This document shows positions 1-13,452 of a stretch of DNA of 64,000 nucleotides, in pieces; position 1 is the stretch's first letter; each line of letters opens with the position of its first letter. The stretch is from Epiperipatus broadwayi (Eukaryota; Onychophora; Udeonychophora; Euonychophora; Peripatidae), in the NCBI GenBank assembly GCA_028023455.1, contig JAQFVV010006334.1, positions 3,213,792 through 3,277,791 on the forward strand. The letters are read 5' to 3'. The notes under the pieces were generated by a model that saw only the letters and a list, made by a program, of their open reading frames with translations, did no database searches and was not told the DNA's origin. Both the position numbers and the translations under genes were made by a program.

Positions 1-1453
1 AAATTGTAATTTAAACTAAATGGAAAAATCCACTATAGCATCTTTTGGGATTAAAAAAAATAATTATGAAGTCAAATCTATTTTTGTTTTTATTTAAATT
101 TAGGTATAAAGAATGGATATAAAGTAGTGGGAAAAAAAAAAAAGCTTGATTATGTTCCCTTTATCACAACTCCAATACAGTTTGACTGTGAGTAATTATC
201 AATTTAATATGAAATCAGGATAAACTTTATTTAGGTATTTACAGATCTTTTTCTAGTCTATCTTTGAATAACAATAAACAATATAGAAAAATTACAAGAT
301 TAGACTCATTAATTAAAATCATAGTTGGTTAATGAAAAATTTGTTTATTTCTTTCATGTTTCAAAATGAAACATAATATTAAATAAAAGCATAGACAAAA
401 AAGATATATATTTTTATATTAAGTTGTCTGCTCTAAGGCAAATTGAATATTATGGCCGAATAATAACATTTGATCATCGTGATGATTGTTGCCAAGATAA
501 GATCTATGTTATTGATAGAGTTTGGATGTTAGTCTTTTCTGAAGAAATAATAAAAAAATTAAAATGCATTAAGTCAGATTTTTTTAAAAAAAAACATTTA
601 CAGTCTTTGGAATTTTTAAAAATTCTGATGTGATTATTCATTGCTAAAAAGTAATCATTTCTACTTGCTTAATGGAAAACAATCAATTCTCTCTTCATAT
701 TGTTTCAATTCAAAAATGTTTAGTTTATCCAATATCAATGACTAGATCAAAAGTGCTTATTTTCTAATTTTGTTATCACTTAAAAAAAGAAAGAGATTGT
801 GTGATATACATTATTAAAAGTCTATCATCTTTGATAAGAATTTCATGATTGTGATCAAGAACTTGCAAAAATCAAATTATAGTTTAATGCAGTTGTATAG
901 TGGCAGATACTACAGCTACAGATCAGTGGATTATTGTTTGGTTCTGTCACTTCCAGTACTCAAATATTATCTAACCTCCTGAATGATAAACCATTCAATA
1001 CTTATTCTGCAAAGATATTTATCTAATCACTATTCTTACTTTTTCTCCTCAATGTTATACTAGGAAAATATAAAGCATAAAATCAAATACTGAAGTTTAC
1101 ATTTAGATTGCAAACTGCTATCTCTTTCTTTCTTTATAGCCAGCATACTTATTTTGTTAAAACTATATTGAAAGAGAACTTGTCTTTCCTTTTATCATTT
1201 CATTTAATATTTGTTAGAATTACTTTATAATTAAAACCAAAAATATACACAGGAATCTGAACTATGTAACAATTTTTGATGACATAATATATATATATAT
1301 ATACGTTTTAATAAATATGATAATGCATAAAGAATAGTATATACAAATTCAATAAATTATAGATGATTATATATGTATTTTATATGAATATTTATAAAGT
1401 CTAAAATTATTTCTTAATTAACATTGTAATGTATTTCATTTTTTTATTCTTTC

Positions 1454-1520
1454 GTCCTTGATAATGAGTCTTAATAAAGATGAAGCGGTCCTTGATAATG
1501 AGTCTAATAAAGATGAAGCT
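1454..1520. repeat. Two-copy 33-34 bp tandem duplication
   Basis: A unit starting GTCCTTGATAATGAGTCT and ending GATGAAGC is repeated head to tail, at 1454-1487 and 1488-1520, differing by one inserted T and the last base. The low divergence implies a recent slippage or duplication. Confidence 0.85.
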
Positions 1521-2500
1521 TAATGTTAAATATACGTATGTTTAATATTCGCTTCAAAAGCAAGCTAAATAGGTAAACAAAATGACCATAACATCATTAA
1601 TAGTAAATCACAAAAGGAGAGCTATCATTTTTAATAGCATTTTAAAGTAACAAGAGAAAATAAAGGTTACATGCAGTAACCACTTTTTAAATTTTACATT
1701 ATTAAATTTTAAGAAACATTTTCCTCAAAATGCGAATAATGGCATTTCAATGAACAAACTGTAATTGATATAAAAGATTATAAATAAGAATCTAATATTT
1801 GATAATATGAAAAGTGACCAAAACAGATTATTGTAAATCTAATGATTACAGAAAATATCTTGTACTCAGCTTCTGAGATATGCAGAGATAAGATATGATT
1901 CTATTACAATTTTTATTTCTTTGATAACTTTCATTTTCTTCAATTAAAAGTTCTAAATTAATCATTTAACATCATAAATTCCCTTGTTTAGTTTTAAATA
2001 TTCTCTAATATTTTTTAAAATTATTACTTTTTTTTCTTCTATTTATTAATTTCATTCTTATTAAATAACTTATTAGATTCTTGATAATTATTACTAATTA
2101 ATTCTAGGGAAAAGCAAAACAAAAAGAGGAGCCAAATTCCCATTGAAATAAAATTATTGTTTAATTAAGACTGCATACCCATTTTTATATATTAAAATAT
2201 AAAACATCATATATGTTCTAAATTAAATTAAAATAATTTATGATGTAGCTTTAAAATTGAGATAGTAAAAAAAGTTATGTTAAGAGGATGGCAAGCAAAG
2301 GCTAAGTATCGCTAATGATGATCAAGCTTTCCCGTTTGGTTACAGTATTCTATTACCTGAGCAGACAATTTATACATACACACATAATCTAAAAAAAAAT
2401 ATACAATAATTCCATCACTGAAATGTAATATATTAAAGATAATAGTAATATGACTTGGTTATCATATGTAAATCATATTATCATGGCTAATTTTTCAAAT

Positions 2501-2576
2501 TAACCAATAGAATACCAGCAATCTGTTGTTAAATCAAGTGCTGCCTTGACAATAGATTGCTGATATTCTAGATTAA
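2501..2576. repeat. Short palindrome (hairpin)
   Basis: The left arm at 2501-2528 (with AATACCAGCAATCTGTTGT) is matched by its imperfect reverse complement at 2549-2576 (ACAATAGATTGCTGATATT), separated by about 20 bases. This could be a relic of a small foldback element or simply a fortuitous hairpin. Confidence 0.6.
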
Positions 2577-4599
2577 TTTTAACTACTGGTTGGCTTTATG
2601 TGATAATTCTGCTTCATGCATGGAAAACATACTGAAAATATTAAATATACTCTTCATGGAATTTTAGTGCTTAAAGACAAGGATATTCAGTATCTAAAAT
2701 GCATTACTGTTATATTTAATGCTTTCAATATCTTCTCAGTGTATGAAGCAGTATTAGTATTATTATTAAGTGATACATATATATACAGTGTATTTTTTTT
2801 AAAAAAATGACTTTAAAAAAGTTTTATCCTGGCTACAATTTATTAAAGACAAAAAAAAAATATTTCCAAAAAAACAAAGTCTAATAAAAATCATTTACAA
2901 CAATGTTTTAAATAATGCTGCATACACTCACTCTATGTCAAAAGACCATTAAAAAAATTAGAATGAACCTATTCTATTCTTAATGCTTTTCTCCCAAGCA
3001 ACAAATCATTTTATCTTTATAATGTTGATATTACCATTTTTTTTTTTCTGAAAACAAAATCTAGACATAATAATAAAAATAAAAGTTTTTTTATCCCTCT
3101 GATCTAGAAAAACTTTCATTCATAAATTTTCTTGTAATATTAATTAAAATGATATAAACATTTGTATTTATTTCTTAATCGTATCCATCATTAAAATTTG
3201 AAAAAATAAATAAATAAATAGAAAAGGTTAGATGTCAAGCAGCATATTAGTTTTGCATTCATACATACACCCACCTACACATACAAGCATGTTTGTTTGT
3301 TTTTTTAAATATTTGAACAGAAATTATTATTTGCTAAGTTTCAGATTTTATATATAATCATACCAATTTACAAGAGTTTTAAATTTGGCTAAATAAAATT
3401 TTGAAAATATTTAACAAAGCTCTGTGCAATTTAGTGCAGTAATGATGGCAGTCTTTTTAAAAGCTAAATAAATATTCCTGGAGTAAATTTTAGCTGAGGA
3501 AAATAAAATAAAAATTCAACGTTTTCTGACATGCTCAACCTGTCACTCCAGTGTTTGAAGGACATATGATCTGAGTCATTAATCATGACTATTTAATTGG
3601 TGAGAAAGAAGATTTCCTATTTTAATTATAATTTGATATACAATTTTTTAAGATTATGATACATATGTTTCACTGTTTTTAATCCTTATTTAAATGTAAA
3701 ATTCATATAATAAAAGTTTTAATATTTACATAATTCCTAACATATATATAAAGAAAATCAATATCTATAAAATATTAATTTTATATATATCTAATGACCT
3801 GAATTTTCTTCCATTTTTTTTCTAAAACAAAAAGTTTTTATTAAGCCCAAAATAAGAATGATGGGGAAAATATTTTTGTTTAATAAATAAATAATAAAAT
3901 AACTATGTAAATACATAAATGACATTCTATCATGATATCCTTGAAAATATGGTTTTAATAAATTATAATTAATGAAATAATTGTATAAATACATAAATGA
4001 CTAAATGTTTATTAAGATATTATTGAAAGAGCACATATCACCAATTCCTTAATGCCATCCTTATATACTTTTCTCCCATTAATTTTTTTTAATAGGCATC
4101 TTTTATGTAATTTTATTACTTTCTCTTTTTTAAAAATATTATCCCTAATAACACTTTTTAAAATTCATTTTATCATTGCCAATATATCTAAAACAATTTC
4201 TTTTTTTGTCAACATGCAACTTACTCTATATTTGTCTTAAAACTTCAGTATTCTAAAGTTTATAAAATATTTTATCTCTTCTCCACATTCATATTGTGAA
4301 AACCTTCACTTGGCTTACATATGTGTTTCCTGACTGGATCTGATTTTTAAACAAATTAAACGATCAAACAAAAAAAGACCCTAAATTGCTGAATCAATTT
4401 TAACCTTATTATCTATTAAACCATTGCTATTTTTTGTTGTTGTTGTTGTTGATTACTAAATTTTCTTTGCATAGCTTCTAAAAGAGATGATCTGTGATAA
4501 TACAGCTGTGTTTAAATTCAAATTATCCCTCTTCACAATTTTAGATTTTCATGATTATACATTTATTCCAAATGCAATAAAAGATTTTATTAATATCTT

Positions 4600-5950
4600 T
4601 CACTGAAGGTCGCAATATATATATATTTTAAAAATAATGTGTTGAACCTTTCAATAAATGCTAATTCATTTATCTCCAAAGAATATTTGTTTTAGATTAA
4701 CAACTCAATCTAATTTATGTCTCATCATCACTAAACTCTTTATTCTAATAAATAATTTCTAGTCTATTAACAAATTTTATATTATTTCCTTCTGATCTGT
4801 ATCTTTCGTTTTCTAATTAGGTTTTGCATGAGTGATATTTTCTCTGTTAATTTACTTATAAAATATCAAGTTTACTTCTGCTTTTTAATAACTTTTAAGG
4901 TTTTTTACATTTAAACCTTTTTAATTTTTATAAAAATTGTGGAAATTTTTATATTATAATTTTTTTTCAAATTAGAAGTAAACACAAAATCAGTTGCAAT
5001 TTACTAAGGCTGTTAAAATTAATTTTTTATTATACCTTTTTTTTAATAATAAAATTTTAAATTAAAAAAATATGGAGATTTATAACATATTTGATTCACA
5101 AAAAAACTCCAATTCTTTAATTTTATTTTAGTATAAACAAATAATCATCCACATATCTTTTCATAAAAATTAGAGGATTGTTTTATTTTTAACATTGTCT
5201 ATCCTAAATCTTCCATACAAATATTACTCAACACTCCACTTAATGCCCCTTCTATTAACAAACCTTTTTGTTTGTAATGTTTATTATTAAATTCAAATGT
5301 TATTTCTTTGCAACAAATACTTTTTATAATTTAATATTACCAAACCCTTTCAAAGTTTCATCTGAGGTTTTATTAGATATCATTCTTCCAATTTTATTAA
5401 GATCCGTAATTAAAACTTCAACTTCATTAATTACATGTAATTTTATTATATATATATATATTTCAATTTTGTTTTGAATTGATATTTTTAATGGTTTTTT
5501 ATTTCTTTATTTTACAAATCCTTTAATCTTTTTATAATATATATAATTAGCTGGTATTATTTTCTATGATGAATTTTTATTATTCCAGATACTCAATCAA
5601 TTTTTTTTTTATATTACATAATCAATTTTGTCTAGTGTATCAGGGAATTTCTTTTCTTTTCACAATATAATTACTTTATATAGTGAACTTTCTACTGTAA
5701 TCATGTTTATCAATTTTTTTTTAATTCTTGAAGATTAATAATCATCTGCTTATAATTCAAGAATTTTACTGTTTTTTTTCTCTTAATACATTATTATATC
5801 TTTATTATATTAATATTTTCTGTATCCTTAAGAAAATCCCTAATTGCAGACATTTTTTGATTTAATATTATTTGAAGATAATAAGCATGATCTTTTAATG
5901 TTCTGATGGTAATTTATATGCAAGAAAATTAGAAAATATATTTTATGCTT
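4600..5950 (-). pseudogene. Decayed Penelope-like retroelement reverse transcriptase
   Basis: Read on the minus strand, this region retains landmarks of a Penelope-like element (PLE) reverse transcriptase in the right order, scattered over frames. Near 5570-5440, PANYIYYKKIKGFVK followed by KKPLKISI resembles the PLE block P-x-x-YGLPKIHK...PLRPI. Near 5260-5208, LIEGALSGVLSNICMEDL resembles the G-S-P-L-S-P-V-L-A-N-I-F-M-E block. At 5161-5132, KRYVDDYLFI is the catalytic YVDD box. Farther on (about 5020-4970) a stretch weakly recalls the family's TGLxxNW motif. In-frame stops and frameshifts are everywhere, so it is inactive. I could not identify a GIY-YIG endonuclease domain. The outer limits are approximate. 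Confidence 0.6.
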
Positions 5951-8900
5951 AAAGAGACTTTTAAAAAAATTAGGAACTATGATTAAATGATAATTTGATT
6001 AATAATAATTGATATTAATTTGTCATTCTAATAATTATTAATACTATTAATTTCAATACTTTAGATACATACATATAAGTATGTTTACATTAAATTCTCA
6101 CTTGAAAGTAAACTTGGTAATTCATAGAGTATTTAATCAAAAAATTATTCAACTAACTTTTGGTAATTTAGTATTGAACTATATTATAAAGTAACTTTAC
6201 ATAACATACATTGTATACTGTTACAAATACATACATACACCAAATATGCAGAATTAAAATGAGATTGGCAATAAAAATTTTATGCTAAAAATTTGAAATA
6301 ATTAAGTGCTAAATATAATTGTGACTCACCTAATATGATAAATTGAAATCGTTGAATGACTCCTCTCAGAGTAGTGGGTATTGTATCAAATTGTAATTCA
6401 GCAAACTTCTGCCTTCTTGAAATATGTCCACTTCAGACATGACTTCATGACTGGTTTGACATAGATCACTTTTAGGAAAATAAATTTTCAAGATTCTTAC
6501 CTAAGCATATTTCTTATCTAATCCAAAATTTTTATTTTATTAATAACCTTTTTTATTTATTTATTTTTTTTATTACAAATTGTGTATATGTGACTAAAAT
6601 AAAATTTATCTTTTTCAGATATTTTGTAAATACCTGTAATAGACCATCATTAAAAAATAATCTAACATTTAAACAAGGCATACAAGTTTAAATATCTACT
6701 TTAATGAAAATATCTTTGAATGTCTACAAAAACAGTACTTTGTTTCTATGTGTGTTTATATACTATTACATTTCTAAACAATATTTATACATACAAACAT
6801 GGAAATAAAAATCATAAATATCGCCAGCACAGTGTTAAAACTGGAATTACATATAGTTTCCCACAGGAACGTGACATCCCTTCCATCAGTGATAAAAGTA
6901 GGATCATATTATCATCTTCTATTTTTACACCTTCATCAAGCCATCTCAGATTAACATGGAATCTTTGCCTTCTAATTAATAATTGTTACATACCATTTAC
7001 TGACCATTTTAAGTAACTAGTTATACTGCATGTTTAGAAAAAAAAAATCCTAAATCTATTTATAATTTGAAATAAATTCAAGGTTCTTTCAGCTAGAATT
7101 TTAACTTCAGGCCATGTGCCACCACTACCTCATAATATTCTTAATAAAATTGCAATTGAAACTACTTCACTTTTACACAAATGTAAACATCAATAAGCAA
7201 ATGATAAAAATAATAAATATAAATCAATAATATCTGGATACAAGGACCATTGACAGTTAACCATGTTTGATCACATTATCTACAATTCCATAATACCAAT
7301 ATATATACCATTTATATATTCAACTAATACTGGTTGTATTTTCTATAGAAAATTTACTGTGAAACCAGTGCAAGGCTAAATGCATTCAAAAACACAATCA
7401 ATGTTTCTAAATTCAGATTAGTGAGGCAGAAACATTTTAATTCCATTTTTATTAAATAATTTTAAAATAATATTTACTTTAACACATAATAATAAATAAC
7501 ACAAGTAGCATTGTGAGTAATAAAAAGAATCATGTGTAAACATTTATACAACATTAGAACTGAAATTGACATTTTTAATTTTGCATTTTCATAAGAATTG
7601 CAAGAATTGGTAAATAAATCTCAAAAAACAATAACATAGATTGTTAGTATTTCATGAGTAATCTCATAGTCTTAATTACACATGCCTAAGTCTCTACTGG
7701 TTTACATATAGCCAGATAACACAACCTATTTGCTTTTCATCATACAACTTATTCTATCATCTCAATGTTAGGGCTACATCATAAACTGCAATTAGTGCTT
7801 ACATTATGTGATATTTATACCAATATTAATGCCAAAATTTGAACAATAAAAAAGCTGCTTTCAAAATACAGCATGTTCTCCATTTAATATTTAATTAATA
7901 TTTTGATTAGTTACAAAATTATAATAGATGCTGCAGAATATCTAAAAATTTAATGTCAAGACTGGTCATAAATCATTTATGCTCAAATAAGATGACCTTT
8001 TCAAAATTAGGTCATTTTGTTACTCCTACTCCCCTTTGTAGTTTCTGATTTTATAAATTTCAGGCAATGAATAAAATGTGTTATCCCAAAACATATTTTT
8101 AATAAAGAATCAGGTTTTTTTATTTTTTTATTTTTATTACAAACTGGCCAATACAGATTATAGTGAATTACCTATTTAAAGTTATAAAATTATGGAAATT
8201 AAATTTTCTTTTTTTTTTTTCAAATTAGGATTTCATAATTATTTTCTGACCTAGAGTATATATAAAAATGCAAACCCAGCAATATAGTCTACTAATTTTT
8301 CACGACAACAAGGTTGTAATAAAATGTTCATCTATTACCTCATTGTAAATGAATAACAATTACAGATATTTGAAAAAATCATTGGCAAATATTAAATAAT
8401 TTTATATATTATTTATATTTTAATAACTTATGATGAAAGAACAAACTTTAGAAAATAATACATAACATAATAGTACATAAAAATAGCTTCAAAATCATTC
8501 TCTAATGTGATTTCTCTACTCTTTCCAAAACTTAATTTCTGCTCGATTTAATTATGGTATATAATCTTTACTTTTAACAATTTCGTTTTCCTAATAAATA
8601 ATAATTTGGAATAATTAACCTAAATAAGAAATAAAAGTATTGCCTAGATGCCCATAGGAGTTGAAGAATATGACTTTTTTATTAATTACCCCTTGATGAT
8701 GTTATACAAACAATGCACTAGATATTTTTTTTTACCATTTATATTTTTGTGAAGAACTATAATGGATCATTGATTATTAAACCAATTGTTCGATCTAGAC
8801 TTTAAGTGAATAATTATGAATAAAAAGCATGTACATATCAATGAATCGTTGTGTTTAAAAATAAAAAAAGTAATAAGCAGAATTAAAATGAAAAAAGTAC

Positions 8901-9592
8901 ATAAAAAACAGTATTACTTAATAACTCTCTATGGATTGAAAGTAGGGCAATGAATTAAAACAATATGAAAAGTATTGTGATGTTGGCTAAAATATTTTAA
9001 AAAATACCATAGACAACAAAGAAAATGAACAAGTGATATCTGATCATATTAGACATGAACTCGTTTTTGAACCCAAATGATTAAATTTAAATTGTTTTTT
9101 ATTAACATCACAATATGATGTAAAGCATTAATGAAGAATGCAATGCTCAGAGATGGAAGGTGAAAAAATAAAAATAAAATGATGATAAACAATGTGGATT
9201 ATTTCTATCATTATAATAATGAATGTAACTTTGAACAAAATAAAAAAAAAAAACAGTTAATAGGTCAGTCTGAAGAAATGCTATTCATATAATTACAAAA
9301 AGAAGGCATTAACTTGATAGCACTCAATAATAATAATGAGATAACTATCTAATTGATCTAAATGGTTCAAAGTGATAAGCAGAACTCCAGTGATAAGTAG
9401 CAATGGCTAAAATTATTAGTAGAATAAGTGCAGTATCAAAAATATAAATGTTAAAATAAATGTGAGGCAGGAAAGTCTTAGTCTCTCTCTCAACAATATT
9501 TAAATCAGATAACTTGATAAATATTAAGTAATCATATTAAACCATTAACACATCACATGATTACTATTTCTTATGCTAGCACATAATTGTTA
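5950..9592. other. AT-rich non-coding stretch
   Basis: Apart from the weak exon candidate at 6330-6468, I see no gene or repeat. The longest frame (6720-7016, plus, 98 codons) has no recognisable domain and resembles a chance ORF. Confidence 0.5.
6330..6468 (-). CDS. Candidate downstream exon (weak)
   Basis: This minus-strand patch is less AT-rich than its surroundings and is framed by a pyrimidine-containing acceptor (TTATTTTCCTAAAAG) and a strong donor (G|GTGAGT). Entering in phase 2, one frame is open for 34 codons, beginning DLCQTSHEVMSEVDIF, and stops at 6368-6366; that would suit the end of a cytoplasmic tail. Another frame, open from 6432, runs into the donor in phase 1 (ending TTLRGVIQRFQFIIL). 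No family is recognised and there is no transcript evidence. It is listed because a 3' exon of the Ig gene would be expected in this direction. Confidence 0.2.
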
Positions 9593-9596
9593 TTAA

Positions 9597-9841
9597 AACA
9601 GGCAAAACTCTCCATACAGTTGTGCCACTCCATGTGCCAATCAGAGTAATCAATGGATGCCAAAAGGCCTGTGCATAAAATCCCTATCTAGTGTTTACTC
9701 ATCCACACTGACGAAGGCCGCAATATGGGAATATTGGATGAGTAAGCACTAGATAGGGATTTTATGCACAGGCCTTCTGGCATCCATTGATTACTCGGGT
9801 TGGCACTGAGTGGCACTACTGTATGGAGAGTTTTGCCTGTT
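9597..9841. mobile_element. Foldback/MITE element with TTAA target duplication (short form)
   Basis: This 245 bp element is almost entirely palindromic: the outer roughly 105 bases at each end (AACAGGCAAAACTCTCC... inwards) are near-perfect reverse complements, with a short loop. TTAA flanks both ends (9593-9596 and 9842-9845), the target-site preference of the piggyBac and Kolobok superfamilies. It has no coding capacity, so it would have to be mobilised in trans. It matches only the outer arms of the 574 bp copy at 15.7 kb, so it is probably an internally deleted derivative. Confidence 0.85.
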
Positions 9842-9845
9842 TTAA

Positions 9846-11016
9846 TAAAGTAATGATATTATAGATATATCTGGACGATTGGAAAAAAATAAACTACATA
9901 TCTGAAAAAAAAAATCCTGTGAATACTATAAAACCATACAAATCTAGGAAATAAAATTTATAATCAGGATAAATCAAGACTAGAAAACTTAGAATATACA
10001 TTGAATATATATAAACCCATCCGCTAACACACACAAAAAAAGATGGAATTCATAATTTGGAAATAGAAGGTAAAAATGATTAGATAGAAGTAAAATATGG
10101 GTTCATAAAAAAATGAGAATAAAAAATGTAAATGATAATTATACCCAATTCAAAATGGAAGAAAGCTTAAGAGTACAGCAATTGTATATTGGAAGACCTT
10201 CAAAAATGAGGATGAATAAATAAATGAAGAAGAACTAATTAAAATATTACAATCAGACATAATAATATAAAAAAATAAATACATAGCATACTTGGAAAAA
10301 TAAAAAAGAGTGATATAAATATTAAATAATCAAATTGTATAAATGAATAGATGATTAGGAAGAGTAGAATCAATGGCATATGGTTTATATATATATTCAA
10401 CCTATTTATCAATTTTCTAATCTTGAGTCATTTCTTTATGATTTTACTTCCAACTAATTATTGTCATCTTTTGTTTCCAAATTATGGATTTTCCCATCCA
10501 ACGATATATTTTTCAGATACTGACTTTATCATTTTTAATCTATTCATTTATATAATTGGATGACTTAATGTTTACAATGTTATTTGGTTCAAATATTTTA
10601 ATTACAATAATATTTTTGAAAGAATTAGTAATTTGGAAACAGAAGATAACAATAATTAGATGGGGAAAAAATGTGGATTTCATTAAAAAAAAGCAGAAAA
10701 AATTGCTATTTTTTAATCAGAAAAATAAAAATGCCAACAACTCAGAACAGAATTAAAGATTGTGTTATGAATGTCCAATTCTCAATCACATCTAGTCTCA
10801 AAAGTATTTATAAAAATATCTGAAAATGCTCATACAATCATAAACAGGATCTTTAGTCAATTTCCAATGAAAAAAAGACCCATTTTAGACCATAAATAAG
10901 TAGTACTGAGATTATTTGAACCAAACGGTGAATAAATCACATATAACCAAAACCAATATTAAGATATATATATATATCAGTTATGCCTATTTAAATGTGA
11001 AGGATAATCAGAGTAC
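9846..11016. other. AT-rich non-coding stretch
   Basis: I see no gene. Two short plus-strand ORFs near 10351-10756 are isoleucine/phenylalanine-rich low-complexity frames without a domain. Confidence 0.5.
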
Positions 11017-11196
11017 CAAACTCTCCATACAGTAGTGCCATCAATTGCAAGCCTTCATAATCAATGGATGCAAAAAGATTTGTGCATAAAATCTCTATCT
11101 AGTGCCTACTCATCCAACATCCCCAGACTAGTTTCTAGCTTACATCAGTGAGGAGCCTTGGATTTAAAAGCACTGCATCTAGATCTTAGGATCTAA
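11017..11196 (+). mobile_element. Half copy of the TTAA foldback element
   Basis: Begins AAACTCTCCATACAGTAGTG and follows the left arm of the 15.7 kb foldback element through CTAGTTTCTAGCTT and AAGCACTGCATCTAGATCTTAGGATCT. The terminal bases and the whole opposite arm are missing, so it cannot form the palindrome and is a truncated relic. Confidence 0.8.
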
Positions 11197-11854
11197 AAAA
11201 AAAAAAATGTTTTTCTCTCAATAATATTAGAAAAATGTTAACACATTTTTAATGAAGAGTGGAAGAATAAGCTTCTTCAATTTAATTACTTGTATTAACC
11301 CTATGAATTTTGGTCCTTTTTATTTAAAATTTGTTTTGTTTTAGCTTGTCAAAACTGTTAAGAGTTTATATCCTCAACTAAAAATTCAAAAGTAATATAA
11401 TACTTCCTCAAATAACTATGAATTCATTAGTATTTTTTAAGAGGCTTGTGACAATATTGGCATTTAGGAAATGGTAATTTTATGTTATTTTCTAAAGAGA
11501 TACTTATATAATGTTAGTGATATTTTTCTCCCTTGATGGTATTAGAAAAAAAATAAATTATTTTTCATGGAATTTCTTGAAAATGAAAAGCAGAGGAAAA
11601 ATCAAATACTTTTAAAGATTTCATTTCTTGCATAAGTAATTTCAAAATGGAGTTAATATCATCCTTTTTTTTATTTTATTTGTTTTAATACATATTTATT
11701 TATTTCAATTTAGATTCCTTAAGACCAAGCATGGACAATTTTTGAGCTGTAGTCATCATACATGTATTATTCAAAACAAATTAGCCACAAAATTTTAGAA
11801 TAAATGAAACATTATTCTCCTATTTTTTTCTTTAATACCAATGAAATATACTAT

Positions 11855-12730
11855 AAATGTATCACATTCATATCTGCTTTTTCAAACCAAATTGTGCAAA
11901 CGCTTTTTGCGAGTGTTAAATAATAAATGAATACCCTCTGACCCATACAAGATATAGAATTTATGCAGCAATAAAAGGAATCCTCTTATTACTATGACTC
12001 AAATATTTATATATGAGCAAATCTGAAGTACTGGCACAGAAGGTGTGACTATAGAACAGTCACTTTGAATTACTATATATAACCTATGAATGAATGACAC
12101 CGATGAAATTTATTAGAATTTACTGAATGTCATTTCAAAGTGACTGTTCTATAGTCACACCTTCTGTGCCAGTACTTCAGATTTGCTCATATATAAATAT
12201 TTGAGTCGTAGTAATAAGAGGATTCCTTTTATTGCTGCATAAATTCTATATCTTGTATGGGTCAGAGGGTATTCATTTATTATTTAACACTCGCAAAAAG
12301 CGTTTGCACAATTTGGTTTGAAAAAGCCGATATGAATGTGATTACAATTGTATACAGACGCTATAAAAAATAAATTCTGATTTATATATATGATTAATTT
12401 CAGTTGGAATGATGTTCAGTAAATTCTAGTAAATTTCATCAGCGTCATTCATTCATAAGTTATATATAGTAATTCAAAGTGACTGTTCTATAGTCACACC
12501 TTCTGTGCCAGTACTTCAGATTTGCTCATATATAAATATTTGAGTCGTAGTAATAAAAGGATTCCTTTTATTGCTGCATAAATTCTATATCTTGTATGGG
12601 TCAGAGGGTATTCATTTATTATTTAACACTCGCAAAAAGCGTTTGCACAATTTGGTTTGAAAAAGCCGATATGAATGTGATTACAATTGTATACAGACGT
12701 TATAAAAAATAAATGCTGATTTATATAAAT
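11855..12730. repeat. Inverted-plus-direct repeat cluster, ~220 bp unit in three copies
   Basis: The same unit (core GTGACTGTTCTATAGTCACA to GAAAAAGCCGATATGAATGT in sense orientation) occurs antisense at about 11860-12065 and sense at about 12133-12345 and 12478-12703. A further segment of about 65 bp (CATTCATTCATAAGTTATAT) accompanies the antisense copy (12065-12130) and the second sense copy (12407-12477) but not the first sense copy. The result is a composite palindrome with a tandem duplication of one arm. No protein is encoded. It is probably a non-autonomous foldback element plus a rearranged copy; the superfamily is unknown. Confidence 0.8.
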
Positions 12731-13440
12731 GTATATATATTTATTTTAGATTGCACTTTAATAAACTGTGTCTCCAATATTTCAGAAAAACACAGTTTCA
12801 ACTTTTAATAAAGAAAGAACAATTTTTAAAAATATATAATAAATGTAAATCGAAATATATATTTATCTACATTTATATGCAAATATAAAAAATTGTTTAA
12901 TTTATAACCTATAGAAGCACTTTATATTGTTTTCAACTCTTACATTAAATGTACTACAAAGCAAGTTACAAAGGATAGCATGCAGCACACAGGCCACAGA
13001 TGCTTATGCCTATTTATAGTTGACACATTCCATATAAATACCATTACATATATATTACAGATCCAGGATGCTAAAAGCCACAAAGATGATTAAATTTTCT
13101 CATATTTTATAATGAAATTTTAATACAAATTAGAATAACAAAGTGTTCTTTACAAAATTCACTATGCAATAAAATGTTATATAATAAATTTAACAATATT
13201 CTTATATATGAATAAATAAAAAATATATAAAAAGTAATATTACAAATAAAACATTTAATTTTTCAAACTAATCTTAATTATTAGCAATCTGATGATTAAA
13301 GTGCAAATAAATCAAATAACATAACTATACATTATGTAAACATATATCAAAGCATACACTGACATTTTTTTTAAAAAAAAAAAACTTTTTTGATCCACAA
13401 AACAAATAAATAAATAATGTTATAAAAAAAAATAAAACTA
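12731..13440. other. AT-rich intron or flank
   Basis: Nothing recognisable apart from A/T homopolymers. It lies just downstream of the Ig exon in the direction of transcription. Confidence 0.5.
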
Positions 13441-13452
13441 TTTATAACTTAC

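Larger units (their letters stand above)
1..4550. other. AT-rich non-coding stretch
   Basis: I recognise no gene. It contains short A/T runs, a TA microsatellite near 1288-1302, an AAAT-type run near 3204-3220 and a TTG run at 4434-4451. The only other structures are the short tandem duplication and the hairpin listed separately. ORFs here are short and of composition expected by chance. Confidence 0.6.

Noticed and set aside
424-633. 69-codon plus-strand frame
   Set aside because: Starts at TTG, has no recognisable domain or splice context, and is within the size expected by chance.
6720-7016. 98-codon plus-strand frame
   Set aside because: No domain, no matching splice sites and low-complexity stretches; most likely a chance ORF although it is the longest in the first 13 kb.
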